Assembly: GCA_947302435.1 (NCBI GenBank)
Contig: CAMYVQ010000018.1
Coordinates: 1 to 50,120 of the forward strand
Source: an uncultured Prevotella sp.
Lineage (GTDB): Bacteria > Bacteroidota > Bacteroidia > Bacteroidales > Bacteroidaceae
Direction: 5' to 3'
Length of the DNA: 50,120 bases
Position 1 is the first letter of the stretch. The number at the start of each line of letters is the position of its first letter. The translations under genes and the position numbers were made by a program. Of the stretch, positions 26,219 to 35,900 are shown piece after piece. The notes under the pieces were generated by a model. It searched no databases. It was not told the origin of the DNA and worked only from the letters and a program-made list of their open reading frames with translations.

Positions 26219-26248
26219 CAAAAATAGCATATTTTTCTGGAAGTCCAA
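26219..26248 (-). promoter_or_regulatory. Promoter of the 24231-26186 gene
   Basis: On the minus strand TATTTTTG (26226-26219) fits the -7 box, and a TTG at 26248-26246 lies 19 bases upstream as a -33 element. The predicted leader is about 25 bases. Confidence 0.55.
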
Positions 26249-26316
26249 TAGTTTATTATATATTTTTAGCTATAGATGCAATAAAATGCAAAAAGTACTT
26301 GACTTGTATGCATTAC

Positions 26317-26350
26317 AAAAGGAGAGCACGCCAAATCTGGCATGCCCTCC
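26317..26350 (-). terminator. Terminator of the 26374-29238 gene
   Basis: On the minus strand GGAGGGCATGCC and GGCGTGCTCTCC form a strong stem, followed by TTTT. It begins 24 bases after the stop codon. Confidence 0.75.
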
Positions 26351-26373
26351 TGATGGTTAGGAAAATGAATGGT

Positions 26374-29238
26374 TTACTTCAGTACGACCTTCTTGCCGTT
26401 GACGATGTAGACAACACCCTTCTGGACGTTGTTTACCTTCTTGCCGTTGAGGTCGAAGATCTGGACGTTCTCACCAAACTGAGCCTTGATGCTCTTGATG
26501 GCGGTAGCATCCTCACCCTTGACAACGGGAACAAGCTTGGTCACTCTGTCGTTGGTGGTATCAATATCACCGTCGACGTTTACCCAGGCAATCAGCTCGG
26601 CCTCAACGTCCTCAGTGGGTTCGAAGATGTCGGTGGGGATAGTGAACTCCACATAGCCGTTGGCACCTGCCTTAACGTTGACAGACTGCTCCATAGCATG
26701 GTCGTTGACAGAGAACATGATGGCAACGTTATCCAAGTCCACGTTACTGTTGTTCTGATACCATACCTGTACCTTGTTCTCCTGGCTCAGGTTGATCTGT
26801 GTGAGACCACGGAAATCAACGATAGCCATGTCGATGACAGGCTGGACGGGAGCATTCTCGAAGGTAACGGTAACCTCGGCCTGGGCAGCACCAGTCTGCA
26901 CATAGTATTTGGCTGTTGATCCGGCAGTGAAGGGAGCTTCTTCAGTAGCTGTGATAGTGAAGGTGACAGTTGTTGACTGTCCGGCGGGCAGAATAAGGTC
27001 GAGGGCCTTTTCCTCAACCGTGGTGGCCTCCTTCAGCAGTTTCACCGTTACGCCCTCGGCATCAATGTCGCTGGTGTTGGTCACAGTAGCGGTGATGTTG
27101 AAGCTCTCGGCACCATACTCAACAGTAACGTTCTCGGCTACAACAGCGAAGGTAGCCTCGGGAGCTGCGCCGTATGAAACGGGCAGGGTCTTGCTGACTC
27201 TGTTGTTGGTGTTATCAATGTCGTCGTCGATGTTCACCCAAGCAATCAGCTCGGCCTCAACGTCCTCGTTGGGCTCGAAGATGTCGGTGGGGATGGTGAA
27301 CTCTACAGAACCGTTCCTACCGGCAGCAACGCTGACGATTGCGTTCTGAGCGTGGTCGTTGACAGAGAAGTTGATGGTAACATTCTCCAAGTCCACGTTA
27401 CCGTTGTTCTTGTACCATACCTGAACCTTGTTCTCCTGGGTCACGTCGATCTCGCTGACACCCTGGATAGCCTCGATGGCCATATCGATAACGGGCTCTT
27501 CGGGAGCGGCCAGAACACTGACCGTAATGTAGCAGCCATACTTGTTGTCAGAGGTCAGAGCCTGCATGCTGTAGGTTCCAGCGGCAAGGGCATCGATGGT
27601 GAAGTTCACGATAGTTTCGGCACCGGCGGCAAGCTCGGCGATGGTATCAGTGGCGATGACACCGTTGTTCCACAGGTAGATAATCACTTCGGTGGCATCC
27701 ACCTCGCTGTTGTTTTTCACGGTCACGGGAATCGTGATGGTCTCAACGGGAAGTTGAACTTCCACGTTGTTGGCGGTCAGCTCGAAGGTAGCCTCGGGAG
27801 CGGGAACTGCATTCACGGTGAGTTTGGCTTCCATGGTGTTGTCAGTGAGGTTTTCGTCATCAGCCACCTCAACAGTAGCGGTTACGTTCAGTTCGCCAGC
27901 CTCTAAGCCTTCAGAAGCGACTGTGATGTAGCAGGCAGCCGACTGTCCTGCATTGACAGACACGGTGGTAGTGCCGAGTTCTGTCTCGCCAGCCATCAGC
28001 GTGACGGCAGCTTCGGTGATGTCCACATTACCCTTGTTCTGAACCATGATCTGGACTCTGTTGGTCTCATTGGCCAGTTCAAGAGTGCCGTAGATGCCTG
28101 TGATGGCCAGGTCGATGACATCCACAACGGGAGCGGCCTGAACGGTTACGGTAATCTGGCAGCCATACTTGTTGTCGCCGGTCAGGGCCTGCATGCTGTA
28201 GGTGCCTGCGGCAAGGGCGTCGATGGTGAAGTTCACGATAGTCTCGGCACCGGCGGCAAGCTCGGCGATGGTATCAGTGGCGATGACACCGTTGCTCCAC
28301 AGGTTGATGGCCACGTTCTCGGCGTTCACCTCGCTGGTGTTCTTCACGGTCACGGGAATCGTGATGGTCTCAACGGGAAGTTGAACTTCCACGTTGTTGG
28401 CGGTCAGCTCGAAGGTTGCTGCGGGGGCCTGCTTTGTGAAGGTCACGGTCTTGCTTGTGGTGAAAGCATCGGCATTGTCGGCACTCAGTGTCAGGGTTAC
28501 CAGGTGTTCGCCAGCCTCGATGCCTTCAAGGTTGAACTTCATGTTCTGCCATTTCTGCTCGTCGATGGCAAGTGTGCCAATCTCCCAACTTGTGTTTACT
28601 TCGTTGTCGACGAGCACGTCTAACTTGGCATTCTGGGCAGCGGCATTACCCTCGTTCTTGGCATAGACCACGAATACGCCGTTGGCATCCATGTCGTAGG
28701 TGTCGCCCAGTGTGGTGTTGGTGATGTTCAGCGAAGGAGCTGTCTCCACCACTTCAGTGGAGCCGCCAGTGTAGGTCACCTCGATAGAGGAGATGTAGCG
28801 GTTGTTGGTCTTCGCGGCAGCACGGAAGATAAGGCTGTTGGCCTCGCCTGCCCATGTGGAGGTCATTCCGCTGTAGCTGTTTGTAATGCCGGTTGAACTT
28901 TCGTTCTTGCCGCTGGCATTGCAAAGCACCAAGCTGGCAGAGCCACTGCTGAATGTGAACACAATCTTGGTGAGAGTTACGTCTGCACTGACACCAGCCA
29001 CCGTTAGACGGTTGCCGTTATAGAAAAGTACAGTGTTGCCAGAATATTTGGGGGCGAAGTCGCCACCGCCCTCTTCCCATGTCAGTTTGACGTTGTTGTC
29101 AACATAGATGGTTGTCAGGGCATCGCCAGAAGCGGCTTCCCACAAAACGGTGGTCGAAGTGGCTTCGTCCTGTGCAAATACGCTGCCGCATACCATTGTG
29201 AGGGCTGCGAGCAACATTGTGCGTAAATTTTTAATCAT
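26374..29238 (-). CDS. Secreted repeat protein with CARDB-like domains and T9SS-like tail
   Basis: The 954-aa protein has a signal peptide (MIKNLRTMLLAALTMVCGSVFAQ). An N-terminal beta module (about 30-155) is followed by about seven Ig-like domains of the CARDB type (repeated N-x-G-N/S-V-D...V-x-V-x-x-G...AGxxxxV). Several are near-identical copies: EATFELTANNVEVQLPVETI occurs twice, and VQVWY..NNxNVDL...EFTIPTDIFEP occurs twice. The tail VQIFDLNGKKVNNVQKGVVY...VVLK fits the T9SS-type sorting end. It has its own terminator and probably its own promoter. Likely a surface adhesin or scaffold; the ligand is unknown. Confidence 0.78.
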   Translation of the reverse strand: MIKNLRTMLLAALTMVCGSVFAQDEATSTTVLWEAASGDALTTIYVDNNVKLTWEEGGGDFAPKYSGNTVLFYNGNRLTVAGVSADVTLTKIVFTFSSGSASLVLCNASGKNESSTGITNSYSGMTSTWAGEANSLIFRAAAKTNNRYISSIEVTYTGGSTEVVETAPSLNITNTTLGDTYDMDANGVFVVYAKNEGNAAAQNAKLDVLVDNEVNTSWEIGTLAIDEQKWQNMKFNLEGIEAGEHLVTLTLSADNADAFTTSKTVTFTKQAPAATFELTANNVEVQLPVETITIPVTVKNTSEVNAENVAINLWSNGVIATDTIAELAAGAETIVNFTIDALAAGTYSMQALTGDNKYGCQITVTVQAAPVVDVIDLAITGIYGTLELANETNRVQIMVQNKGNVDITEAAVTLMAGETELGTTTVSVNAGQSAACYITVASEGLEAGELNVTATVEVADDENLTDNTMEAKLTVNAVPAPEATFELTANNVEVQLPVETITIPVTVKNNSEVDATEVIIYLWNNGVIATDTIAELAAGAETIVNFTIDALAAGTYSMQALTSDNKYGCYITVSVLAAPEEPVIDMAIEAIQGVSEIDVTQENKVQVWYKNNGNVDLENVTINFSVNDHAQNAIVSVAAGRNGSVEFTIPTDIFEPNEDVEAELIAWVNIDDDIDNTNNRVSKTLPVSYGAAPEATFAVVAENVTVEYGAESFNITATVTNTSDIDAEGVTVKLLKEATTVEEKALDLILPAGQSTTVTFTITATEEAPFTAGSTAKYYVQTGAAQAEVTVTFENAPVQPVIDMAIVDFRGLTQINLSQENKVQVWYQNNSNVDLDNVAIMFSVNDHAMEQSVNVKAGANGYVEFTIPTDIFEPTEDVEAELIAWVNVDGDIDTTNDRVTKLVPVVKGEDATAIKSIKAQFGENVQIFDLNGKKVNNVQKGVVYIVNGKKVVLK
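27534..27806. repeat. Intragenic direct repeat, copy 1
   Basis: About 270 bases are highly similar to 28161-28433, offset by 627 bases (209 codons). Long identical stretches cover the codons for DALAAGTYSMQAL and for TIPVTVKN. They mark recent domain duplication or gene conversion inside the 954-aa protein. Confidence 0.8.
28161..28433. repeat. Intragenic direct repeat, copy 2
   Basis: Partner of 27534-27806 in the same frame. The copies differ mainly at the acceptor-loop codons (LWNNG against LWSNG, EVDATEV against EVNAENV). Confidence 0.8.
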
Positions 29239-29632
29239 GATTTTCTTTTTGTGATAATTGTTCTGATGTGTGTCTGACCCAATGTCACATCGTGTTTTTT
29301 GAAGATTTTCGGTTTGAGTATGCCGGCAGGTCAGCGCGTTCCCCAGTCTTAGTGGTAGAGGCAGGCATACATTGATGCTGGTTCTTTTTCTTTTTTATGG
29401 TTCTTTGTTTGTATTTAATTTGTAATTTTGAAATAATATAAGTATATGATTCGAATAATTATACATGTAACCATCAAAATTAGGATTTTTAGTTCAATTA
29501 TCCAAATAATATGACGAAAAACATATAAATGAATCTGTAATATTGTCGTTTGTCGTTATTTTGTATTGATAAAAGTATTACAGAATCATATTGGATGGCT
29601 TGTCTGTATTCATTGTGAAATGCATAAATACA
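29239..29632 (-). promoter_or_regulatory. Long AT-rich upstream region with a candidate leader hairpin
   Basis: No gene is seen. On the minus strand, GTATGCC (29370-29364) can pair with GGCATAC (29324-29318) around a GC-rich core that stands out from the AT-rich surroundings. A possible -7 box TAATTTTG lies at 29475-29482 with TTTGG about 20 bases upstream (29502-29506). This would give a leader of roughly 230 bases containing the hairpin. Confidence 0.35.
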
Positions 29633-29671
29633 CAAAAAATGGAAATCTGCCTTTAAAGACAGATTTCCATT
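29633..29671 (-). terminator. Terminator after the 64-aa small protein gene
   Basis: AATGGAAATCTG (29638-29649) pairs with CAGATTTCCATT (29660-29671). On the minus strand the stem runs into a T tract (29639-29633). It ends the transcription unit of the giant surface protein and the small gene. Confidence 0.8.
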
Positions 29672-29705
29672 TTAATATAAAGATGTCAGAGCCGAATGAC
29701 GATGA

Positions 29706-29900
29706 TTAGAAGTTGTCTTCCTCTTCCTCGTCATACCAGATGTCCTTGCGGCGCGACTGGAACTCACCATCGTATTCCACATCGGTGGGCGCGATGCTCT
29801 GTTGGTCGTTGGCCAAGTCAAATCTTGAAGCCATCAGAACATGTTCGGTAGCATATACATATTCTGTAATGCCCGGTGCAATATAGTGTTTTCTGATCAT
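29706..29900 (-). CDS. Small acidic protein of 64 aa, unknown
   Basis: The sequence begins MIRKHYIAPGITEYVYATEHV and includes LMASRFD, then ends in a strongly acidic tail (WYDEEEEDNF). The pattern Y-x-x-P...V...L-x-A-S is a style I associate with many short Bacteroidales proteins of unknown role. There is no signal peptide or membrane helix. It follows the 2441-aa gene by 84 bases with no promoter visible, and precedes a strong terminator, so it is probably the last gene of that operon. A role in export or folding of the large cargo is conceivable but unsupported. Confidence 0.6.
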   Translation of the reverse strand: MIRKHYIAPGITEYVYATEHVLMASRFDLANDQQSIAPTDVEYDGEFQSRRKDIWYDEEEEDNF

Positions 29901-29924
29901 AACTATTCTTTTTCTTTGTACCCT

Positions 29925-29961
29925 GGCTCCCCTCCCCGGAAGGAGGGAAGTCGGGGTGGTT
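29925..29961. repeat. GC-rich intergenic repeat
   Basis: The sequence CTCCCCTCCCCGGAAGGAGG, followed by GAAGTCGGGGTGGTT, can fold on itself (CTCCC with GGAGG). It stands out from the AT-rich surroundings and resembles in style, not sequence, the repeat at 16211 and 43637. It lies between the giant gene and the small gene. Confidence 0.5.
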
Positions 29962-29984
29962 AAACTATTTGTTTAGCTCTTTTC

Positions 29985-32900
29985 TCACTTAATCACGACC
30001 TTCTTGCCGTTGATGATGTAGAGGTTGTCCTTCTTCAGGTTCTCAACACGCTGGCCCTGCAGGTTGAAGATCTGGCCCTCGGCCTTCTCGGCAGCAATAG
30101 TGCCAATCTTGGTCGAATTGCCGTTCTCGTCGAAGAAGGCGATACGTGCAGCAGCACCCTGTGGCAGCACGAAGTAGGCGCGGAAGCCCTTCATCGAGGC
30201 TTTGTCAGAACCCTTGGCAATCTTGGCCTCATTGGTCACACCATACTTGCCAGTCATCGTGCCTGCGGCCATCGGAGTGTAAGTACCCTGGAAGGTGGCA
30301 TAGTTCCAAGTCGTGGATGAAGCCTCTGTCTCGCTGATGGTGATGTTGTTCAGAACGATGGGGTTCGTGATGGCATTGGCAACATACACCACGTAGGGCT
30401 TGGCGGCCACAAGCTTAGTAGTAACCTCCGTGAATTTGAGCGCACTATCGTCATAGCCTGTGAAGTCGTACACCTTGGCACCTGTACCGAATACTTCCTT
30501 GGTGACAGCAAACGGCAGGCAAACAGTGTTCCAGCCAGCTGCGAATGTGCGGTTCAGTGTCACGGTAGCGTAATAGCCGGCCTCGACATTGGTACCATCG
30601 GTTTCGCTAAGCTCAATCGTCAGCGGGTCCAGCTTGAAGCCTACAAGGTTGTCGATGTAAGCGTTGCGACCGGTGAAGCGCAGGTAGTAGTTGCCTGCTT
30701 CAGAAGCCGTGAAGGTCTGCTCGCCAGTCGTGGTTATTACCACTTCGTCACTCCAAGTCTTACCGTCGGTAGAGTATGCGTATGAGAGGGCGTTTCCAAG
30801 AGAAAGCACATCGAAGGTGAGAATTTCGTTCTCTGCAGCTTCCAAACGCGGTGTGATGACTGCCTTTGCATCCCAACCAGTGAGACGTGCTACGTTGTTA
30901 CCATCGGAATTATAAACAGTCCAGCCATTCTCGTTGAACCAAGTAGCCAGAGGATCTGTACCCTCAAAGTCCTCACTCCAGGTGTCGACATCAATAGAGC
31001 GACCGCTCAGAGCCACTGTGAAGGTGCTGTTGGTAGCAGCATCCACCTTATAGGTAAATGTCAGGTTACCGCTCACCTTACCCTGCTCAGCCTTCAGCGT
31101 CACTTTTACATCAGCCGTCTCACCAGCAGGAATACCTGCTTCACGGAACGTAAGTTCCTTGGTGTTATAGTTCCAAACAGCACCGTATGTGCCAGCAGGG
31201 AGTTTAAGCCACTTGTATTTCTGGCCAGATTCCAGTGTTCTGGTACCAAGCTCAGTGATGTCAGGAGCATCTTCAGTTAGTTCAGCATACTTTTCACTCC
31301 AGTCACTTGTATGAATTTCGAAACCAGCATCGCCTGTGATTACAAGATTATTCAGCACGAAGACACCTTCAGTAGCGGTCTTCTTGAATGTTCCTGCATC
31401 GCCATCGATATCGTTGTTGTTATTCAGATAAATCTTCCAATCAGAATCTTCGCCATCAGAATAGGTAAATCCTTCAGGAACATTGATGCTATTGATGAGC
31501 AGAGGAGCACTACCTGCGTTCGTGATGGTGAAGGTCTTGGTCGTAGCCTCCTTCACAATGCCGTAAGCTACAGCATCGCCATCCTCGATAGCTTCTGAGC
31601 CGAGAGCCAGCTCGAACTTAGGAGCAGCAGCGTTCACAGTGACAGTAGCAGAAGCAGTAGAAACGGTGTTAGACAGATTCTCCTTAGCCTTGAAGGTAAA
31701 CGTACCGCCTTCGAGAGCAGAAGTAGTAACGCTTACAGACATCGTGGTGCTCACACCAACGGCCAACTGACCCATGGTACCGTATGTGAACCAGTGGTAT
31801 CCGTCATCGTTCTTGTCATCCCAACCCTTGAAGGTGAATACATTACCATCAGAGGTGGCCATGTCGGTAGAACGGTTCCAAATGTTTGCGTCATTGAGAC
31901 CATTGTTTTCAGCGTTATAGTCTTCGGCTGTACTGGGCTTCAGACGGACGATGCGGAAGTTGGTATTGCCATTCAGTTCGCCACTGTAGAAACCTGCGAT
32001 GTTGGTCTCAGTCAGTCTTGACCATGACTCAGCCTTACCCCAGCTATAGAGTGCCAGCACTGCATCAGCAGTTGCATAATCACCAGGAGTAACAAAGATT
32101 GTCTGACTATTAGCAGCCGTCCATGATGTTGCATTGCCATTGAGCACATTACCATCGGCATCGGTGATGCTGACGCTTACATTTGCAGCATCCTGTGCAA
32201 TAGTACCGTTGTTCTTCACCGTCACGTTGAACGTTGAAGTGAACTGGTTGCTTACATCTGCATTAACAGTAGCCTCGCTGGTCAGAGCAAAGTCGGTAAT
32301 CTGGAGTGTGCGAGTCTGCGAAACCACTACATTGGTGGTCTGCGATTCCCAAGCCACAGTGTTGTCGCCATAGTAAACCACAATCTTAGCAGCGTAGGTC
32401 TTCTCGGTAGCAGGCACATTGCAAGTCATTGAGAAGGTATAGCTACCATCAAGACTTACGCTGTGTGCATCGGCTGTAGCAACCTCAGCATCATCGAAGA
32501 ACAGCTTAGCATAAACACCTTCTTCTGTAGCACGCAGGCTGTTAACAGTAGCCGAAGCACTGACACCATTCACAGTCTCAGGAATCAGCGTAGCCGTCGG
32601 GAAGGTTGTAGCCGATACATAGAGGTCGTGCTCGGGAGCAGTCAACTTCTTCAAGCCAGCAAGATTGTCGATAGAAGCATTCAAGCTGACGAACTTCACA
32701 TAGTACTCGCCATCAGCCAGTGCATTGAGCGAGACGTTCTCACCTTCCTCAGTCAGAGTAACGGTCTTGGCCAGCGTCCAATCCTGACGGTCGGTAGAAG
32801 TGTAAACCTTCAGCTCGCCATCAGCGTATGTGCTTTGCAGTTTAGCATCGAAGCTCAGCACGTTCTTGCCAGCTTCAGCACCATACTTCTCAGTGATAAT

Positions 32901-35900
32901 CTCCTTGTCTACACCTGTGTAAACATGGGCTGTACCTTGGGTGAAGAGCCATCCGCTGGCCTCCTGATACCAACCAGCAGGCTTAGCATTACCAGCGAAG
33001 TCCTCATAGAGAGCTGCCGGGTCATTGAGTGTTGCGGTGTAGTTCAGTGTGACGGGAGCCACCCAGCCAGTAGAGGTGATGGTCAGCGAACCGTTCTTAG
33101 CTTCGTAAGGAGCTACGTAAGGCATCGTCACCACGATGGTAGCGCTCTTTCCGGCAGGGATGGTCAGCGTGTTTTCGCTCTTTGTAACACCTTGACCCAT
33201 AGCTGTCACCTCGAAGGTAACAACGTCAGAATCCAGTGTGGACACGAGATCACCATTACCTGTGTTGCTCAGCACGTAAGTAGCAGTAGCAGCTGCGGTC
33301 AACGTACCAAACTCCTTCGTGCTACCGTTTACAACAGCATCGTTGCTCTCGGTCAGAGCCATCACAGGAGCAGTGGTGGGAGCGAAGCCATAGATGTCAT
33401 CAATATCAACATATCTGCCATAGATTTCAACAATCGCTGTTCCAGCTGGAATACCGCTTAACGTGATATTTGTGAAATCACCAGTTGTTACTTGTGAAGC
33501 GTAGTCTGCATAGTCAGTCCAAGTCACACCACCATTCGAAGTATAGCGAATCTGGAATGTAGGAGCAGAGTTGCTATACTGACGCTTTGCCTTGAAGACA
33601 AGAGACTCGTCTGCACCAACGGTGAGCGGTGTTGTAATCAAAGAAGAAGCGGTATATCCAGCACGTGCATGATAATTGCCAGAGGTTGTCGCAACCGTCC
33701 AACTATTAGCAGTCCATGCTGTAGGAAGAGCATTGTTCTCAAAGTCCACGAACAGTTTGTTGTGGTCGTATGTGAAACCACTGAGTTCAATCACCTTGTC
33801 TGCGATAGGATCATCTGCCGAGATGGTCAGCGTCGCATTGTGATTACCGAGATTGTTTTTCAGCTGCTTCACGGTAACAGTGGCAGTAGCATTGACTGCC
33901 AGCTCAGTAGCAGAAACTTCAACGCTATAGTGATCAGCATTGTCGCCAGAGAGTGCAGCGGCCAGCCCCGTCAAGGTAGCCTTACCCTCGTTCTTTACGG
34001 TCAGCGTCCAGGTAGCATCGGCTTCGTCTGACTTATTGCCGAAGCCATAGCTTGCACCGGCCAAAGACTCGCCATCGTAGACAGCCATGACAGGTTCCAG
34101 AGCTTCAGTAAGGCCGTAGATATTGCTAATGTGTACATATTTTCCAGTAAACTGTAGTTCGTAATTGCCAGCTTCAGTGATTGTGCCAACAAGTGTCACA
34201 TAATCTTTACCAATGTTTGCAGCAGCTATCAGCGTGTGCCAGCTTTCTTCACCCACCTGACGGTAGTTCACACCGAATGTGTAGCTAGTAGATGTGTATT
34301 CCTGATAAGCTCGCACCACGACTTGCTCATTTGCCTCAGCTGTCAGTGATGCCGTCTGCAGTGTGGCGGTGTTATAACCACAACTAATGTCTGTGCTGTT
34401 CTTGGTGAAATTGGTATTAGTCCAAGTAGAAGGAATACTTGCAGTCGCAAAGTCAAGATTCAGCTTGTTGTTGTCAACCATCACACCGCTTACGGCTACA
34501 GTGAATGAGCTACCATCACTGCCGTTTACTATGATGTTACCACTACGATAACCGCTAGAAATCTGGCCAAAAGTGATAGTCAGTGTTGTGCTTTCATCCT
34601 TTGCAAGTTCGGTTTTACCAAGCACTGCAGAGAATCCAGCAGGAACTTCATCCTGGTCAAGTGTCAGTGTACCTGTACCATCGTTCTTGATATAATAGAT
34701 CTGGGTAGCATCTTCTGTCACGAAACCAAAGTCCTTTGTTACGCTTGTAGCAGCAGCCACGTTGCAACCGGCATCGGTGTAAGCACCCAGCTTCGGGTCG
34801 TTGGCGTTCAGCTTGAAGCCTTGGAAATTATCAAGGTTGTAGCTGTCAGCCTTGAAACGGAACTTGTAGTTGCCTGCTTCAAGACCTGTAATTGTTGCAG
34901 TGCCACTATTTCCTGTATTTAAGGATCCAATAGTGGGTGTTGTCGTGCAGCTCTCCCAAGTGCCACCATTCTTCGATTTTTCGATGGTAATAGAGGTGTA
35001 ATTACCAGTTGCAACATAATCAAAAGAGAGAGAAGCGTTTGTTCCATCAACAGCAAGTGACGGAGTTATTAAATAATATGCTGTACTGCCTGGATACGAA
35101 CCTTTTGCTACACCATCTGCAAATGTCCAATAAGTTGTACTTGTTCTTTCCCATCCGTTAGGCAGTGCATTACCACTGAAGTCCTCGCTCCACTGCTCAA
35201 TGCGTGTACCTTTTACGGCAAATGTCTTGGCAGTCAGTCCCTCATTGCTTGGAGTAACGGTGATATTGGCTGTCTTCTCAACATCGAGCACGGGACTTTC
35301 GTTAGGATAAACGAAGGTCACGGTGAAGGTCTCGCTGGAATGACCTACTACCTCAAGTGCAGCAGGCGAGACAGTGAAGTCAGTCGTGTTATTAGAGGCA
35401 ATCGTAACGTTCAGCGTCTGATCACCATCGTTAACAACGGTAAACGTTTTGCTGATCGCCTTACCCACGCTACCAAAGGCAACGGTCTCGCCAACAGCAT
35501 CCTCACCATACTTGACGGCCATTTGGGCAGGAGCATTTGAATAGGTGGCTGTTACCTCAATATCGATTGCATCCACATCATCGGCAGCCACGCGGTAGGT
35601 TGCTGTGTAGTCCTTCGCTGTAGTACCACTGAAGGTTACTTCAACATCCATCGACTCATTGGGGTCAAGGGATGTCTTGCTCAGTGCTGCAGCAGCGAAA
35701 GCATTGTCAGCATCTGCCGTCTCAGTGAGTGTGATGTTCTCCATTGCCACCTTACCAGAGTTGGTAATGGTAATGGTCTTAACAGTCGTCTCGCTCACAC
35801 TACCAAAGGCAAGTGTTGTGCCAATGACATCGCCTCCAACTTCAAGGACAGGAGCCGCTCCAAGAATTTTAAAGTTGTCAATTGCAGCGGGAGAGGAACC

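Noticed and set aside
32463..33461. 332-codon plus-strand ORF opposite the giant surface protein
   Set aside because: It is antisense to conserved repeat domains and shows no protein motif or promoter.
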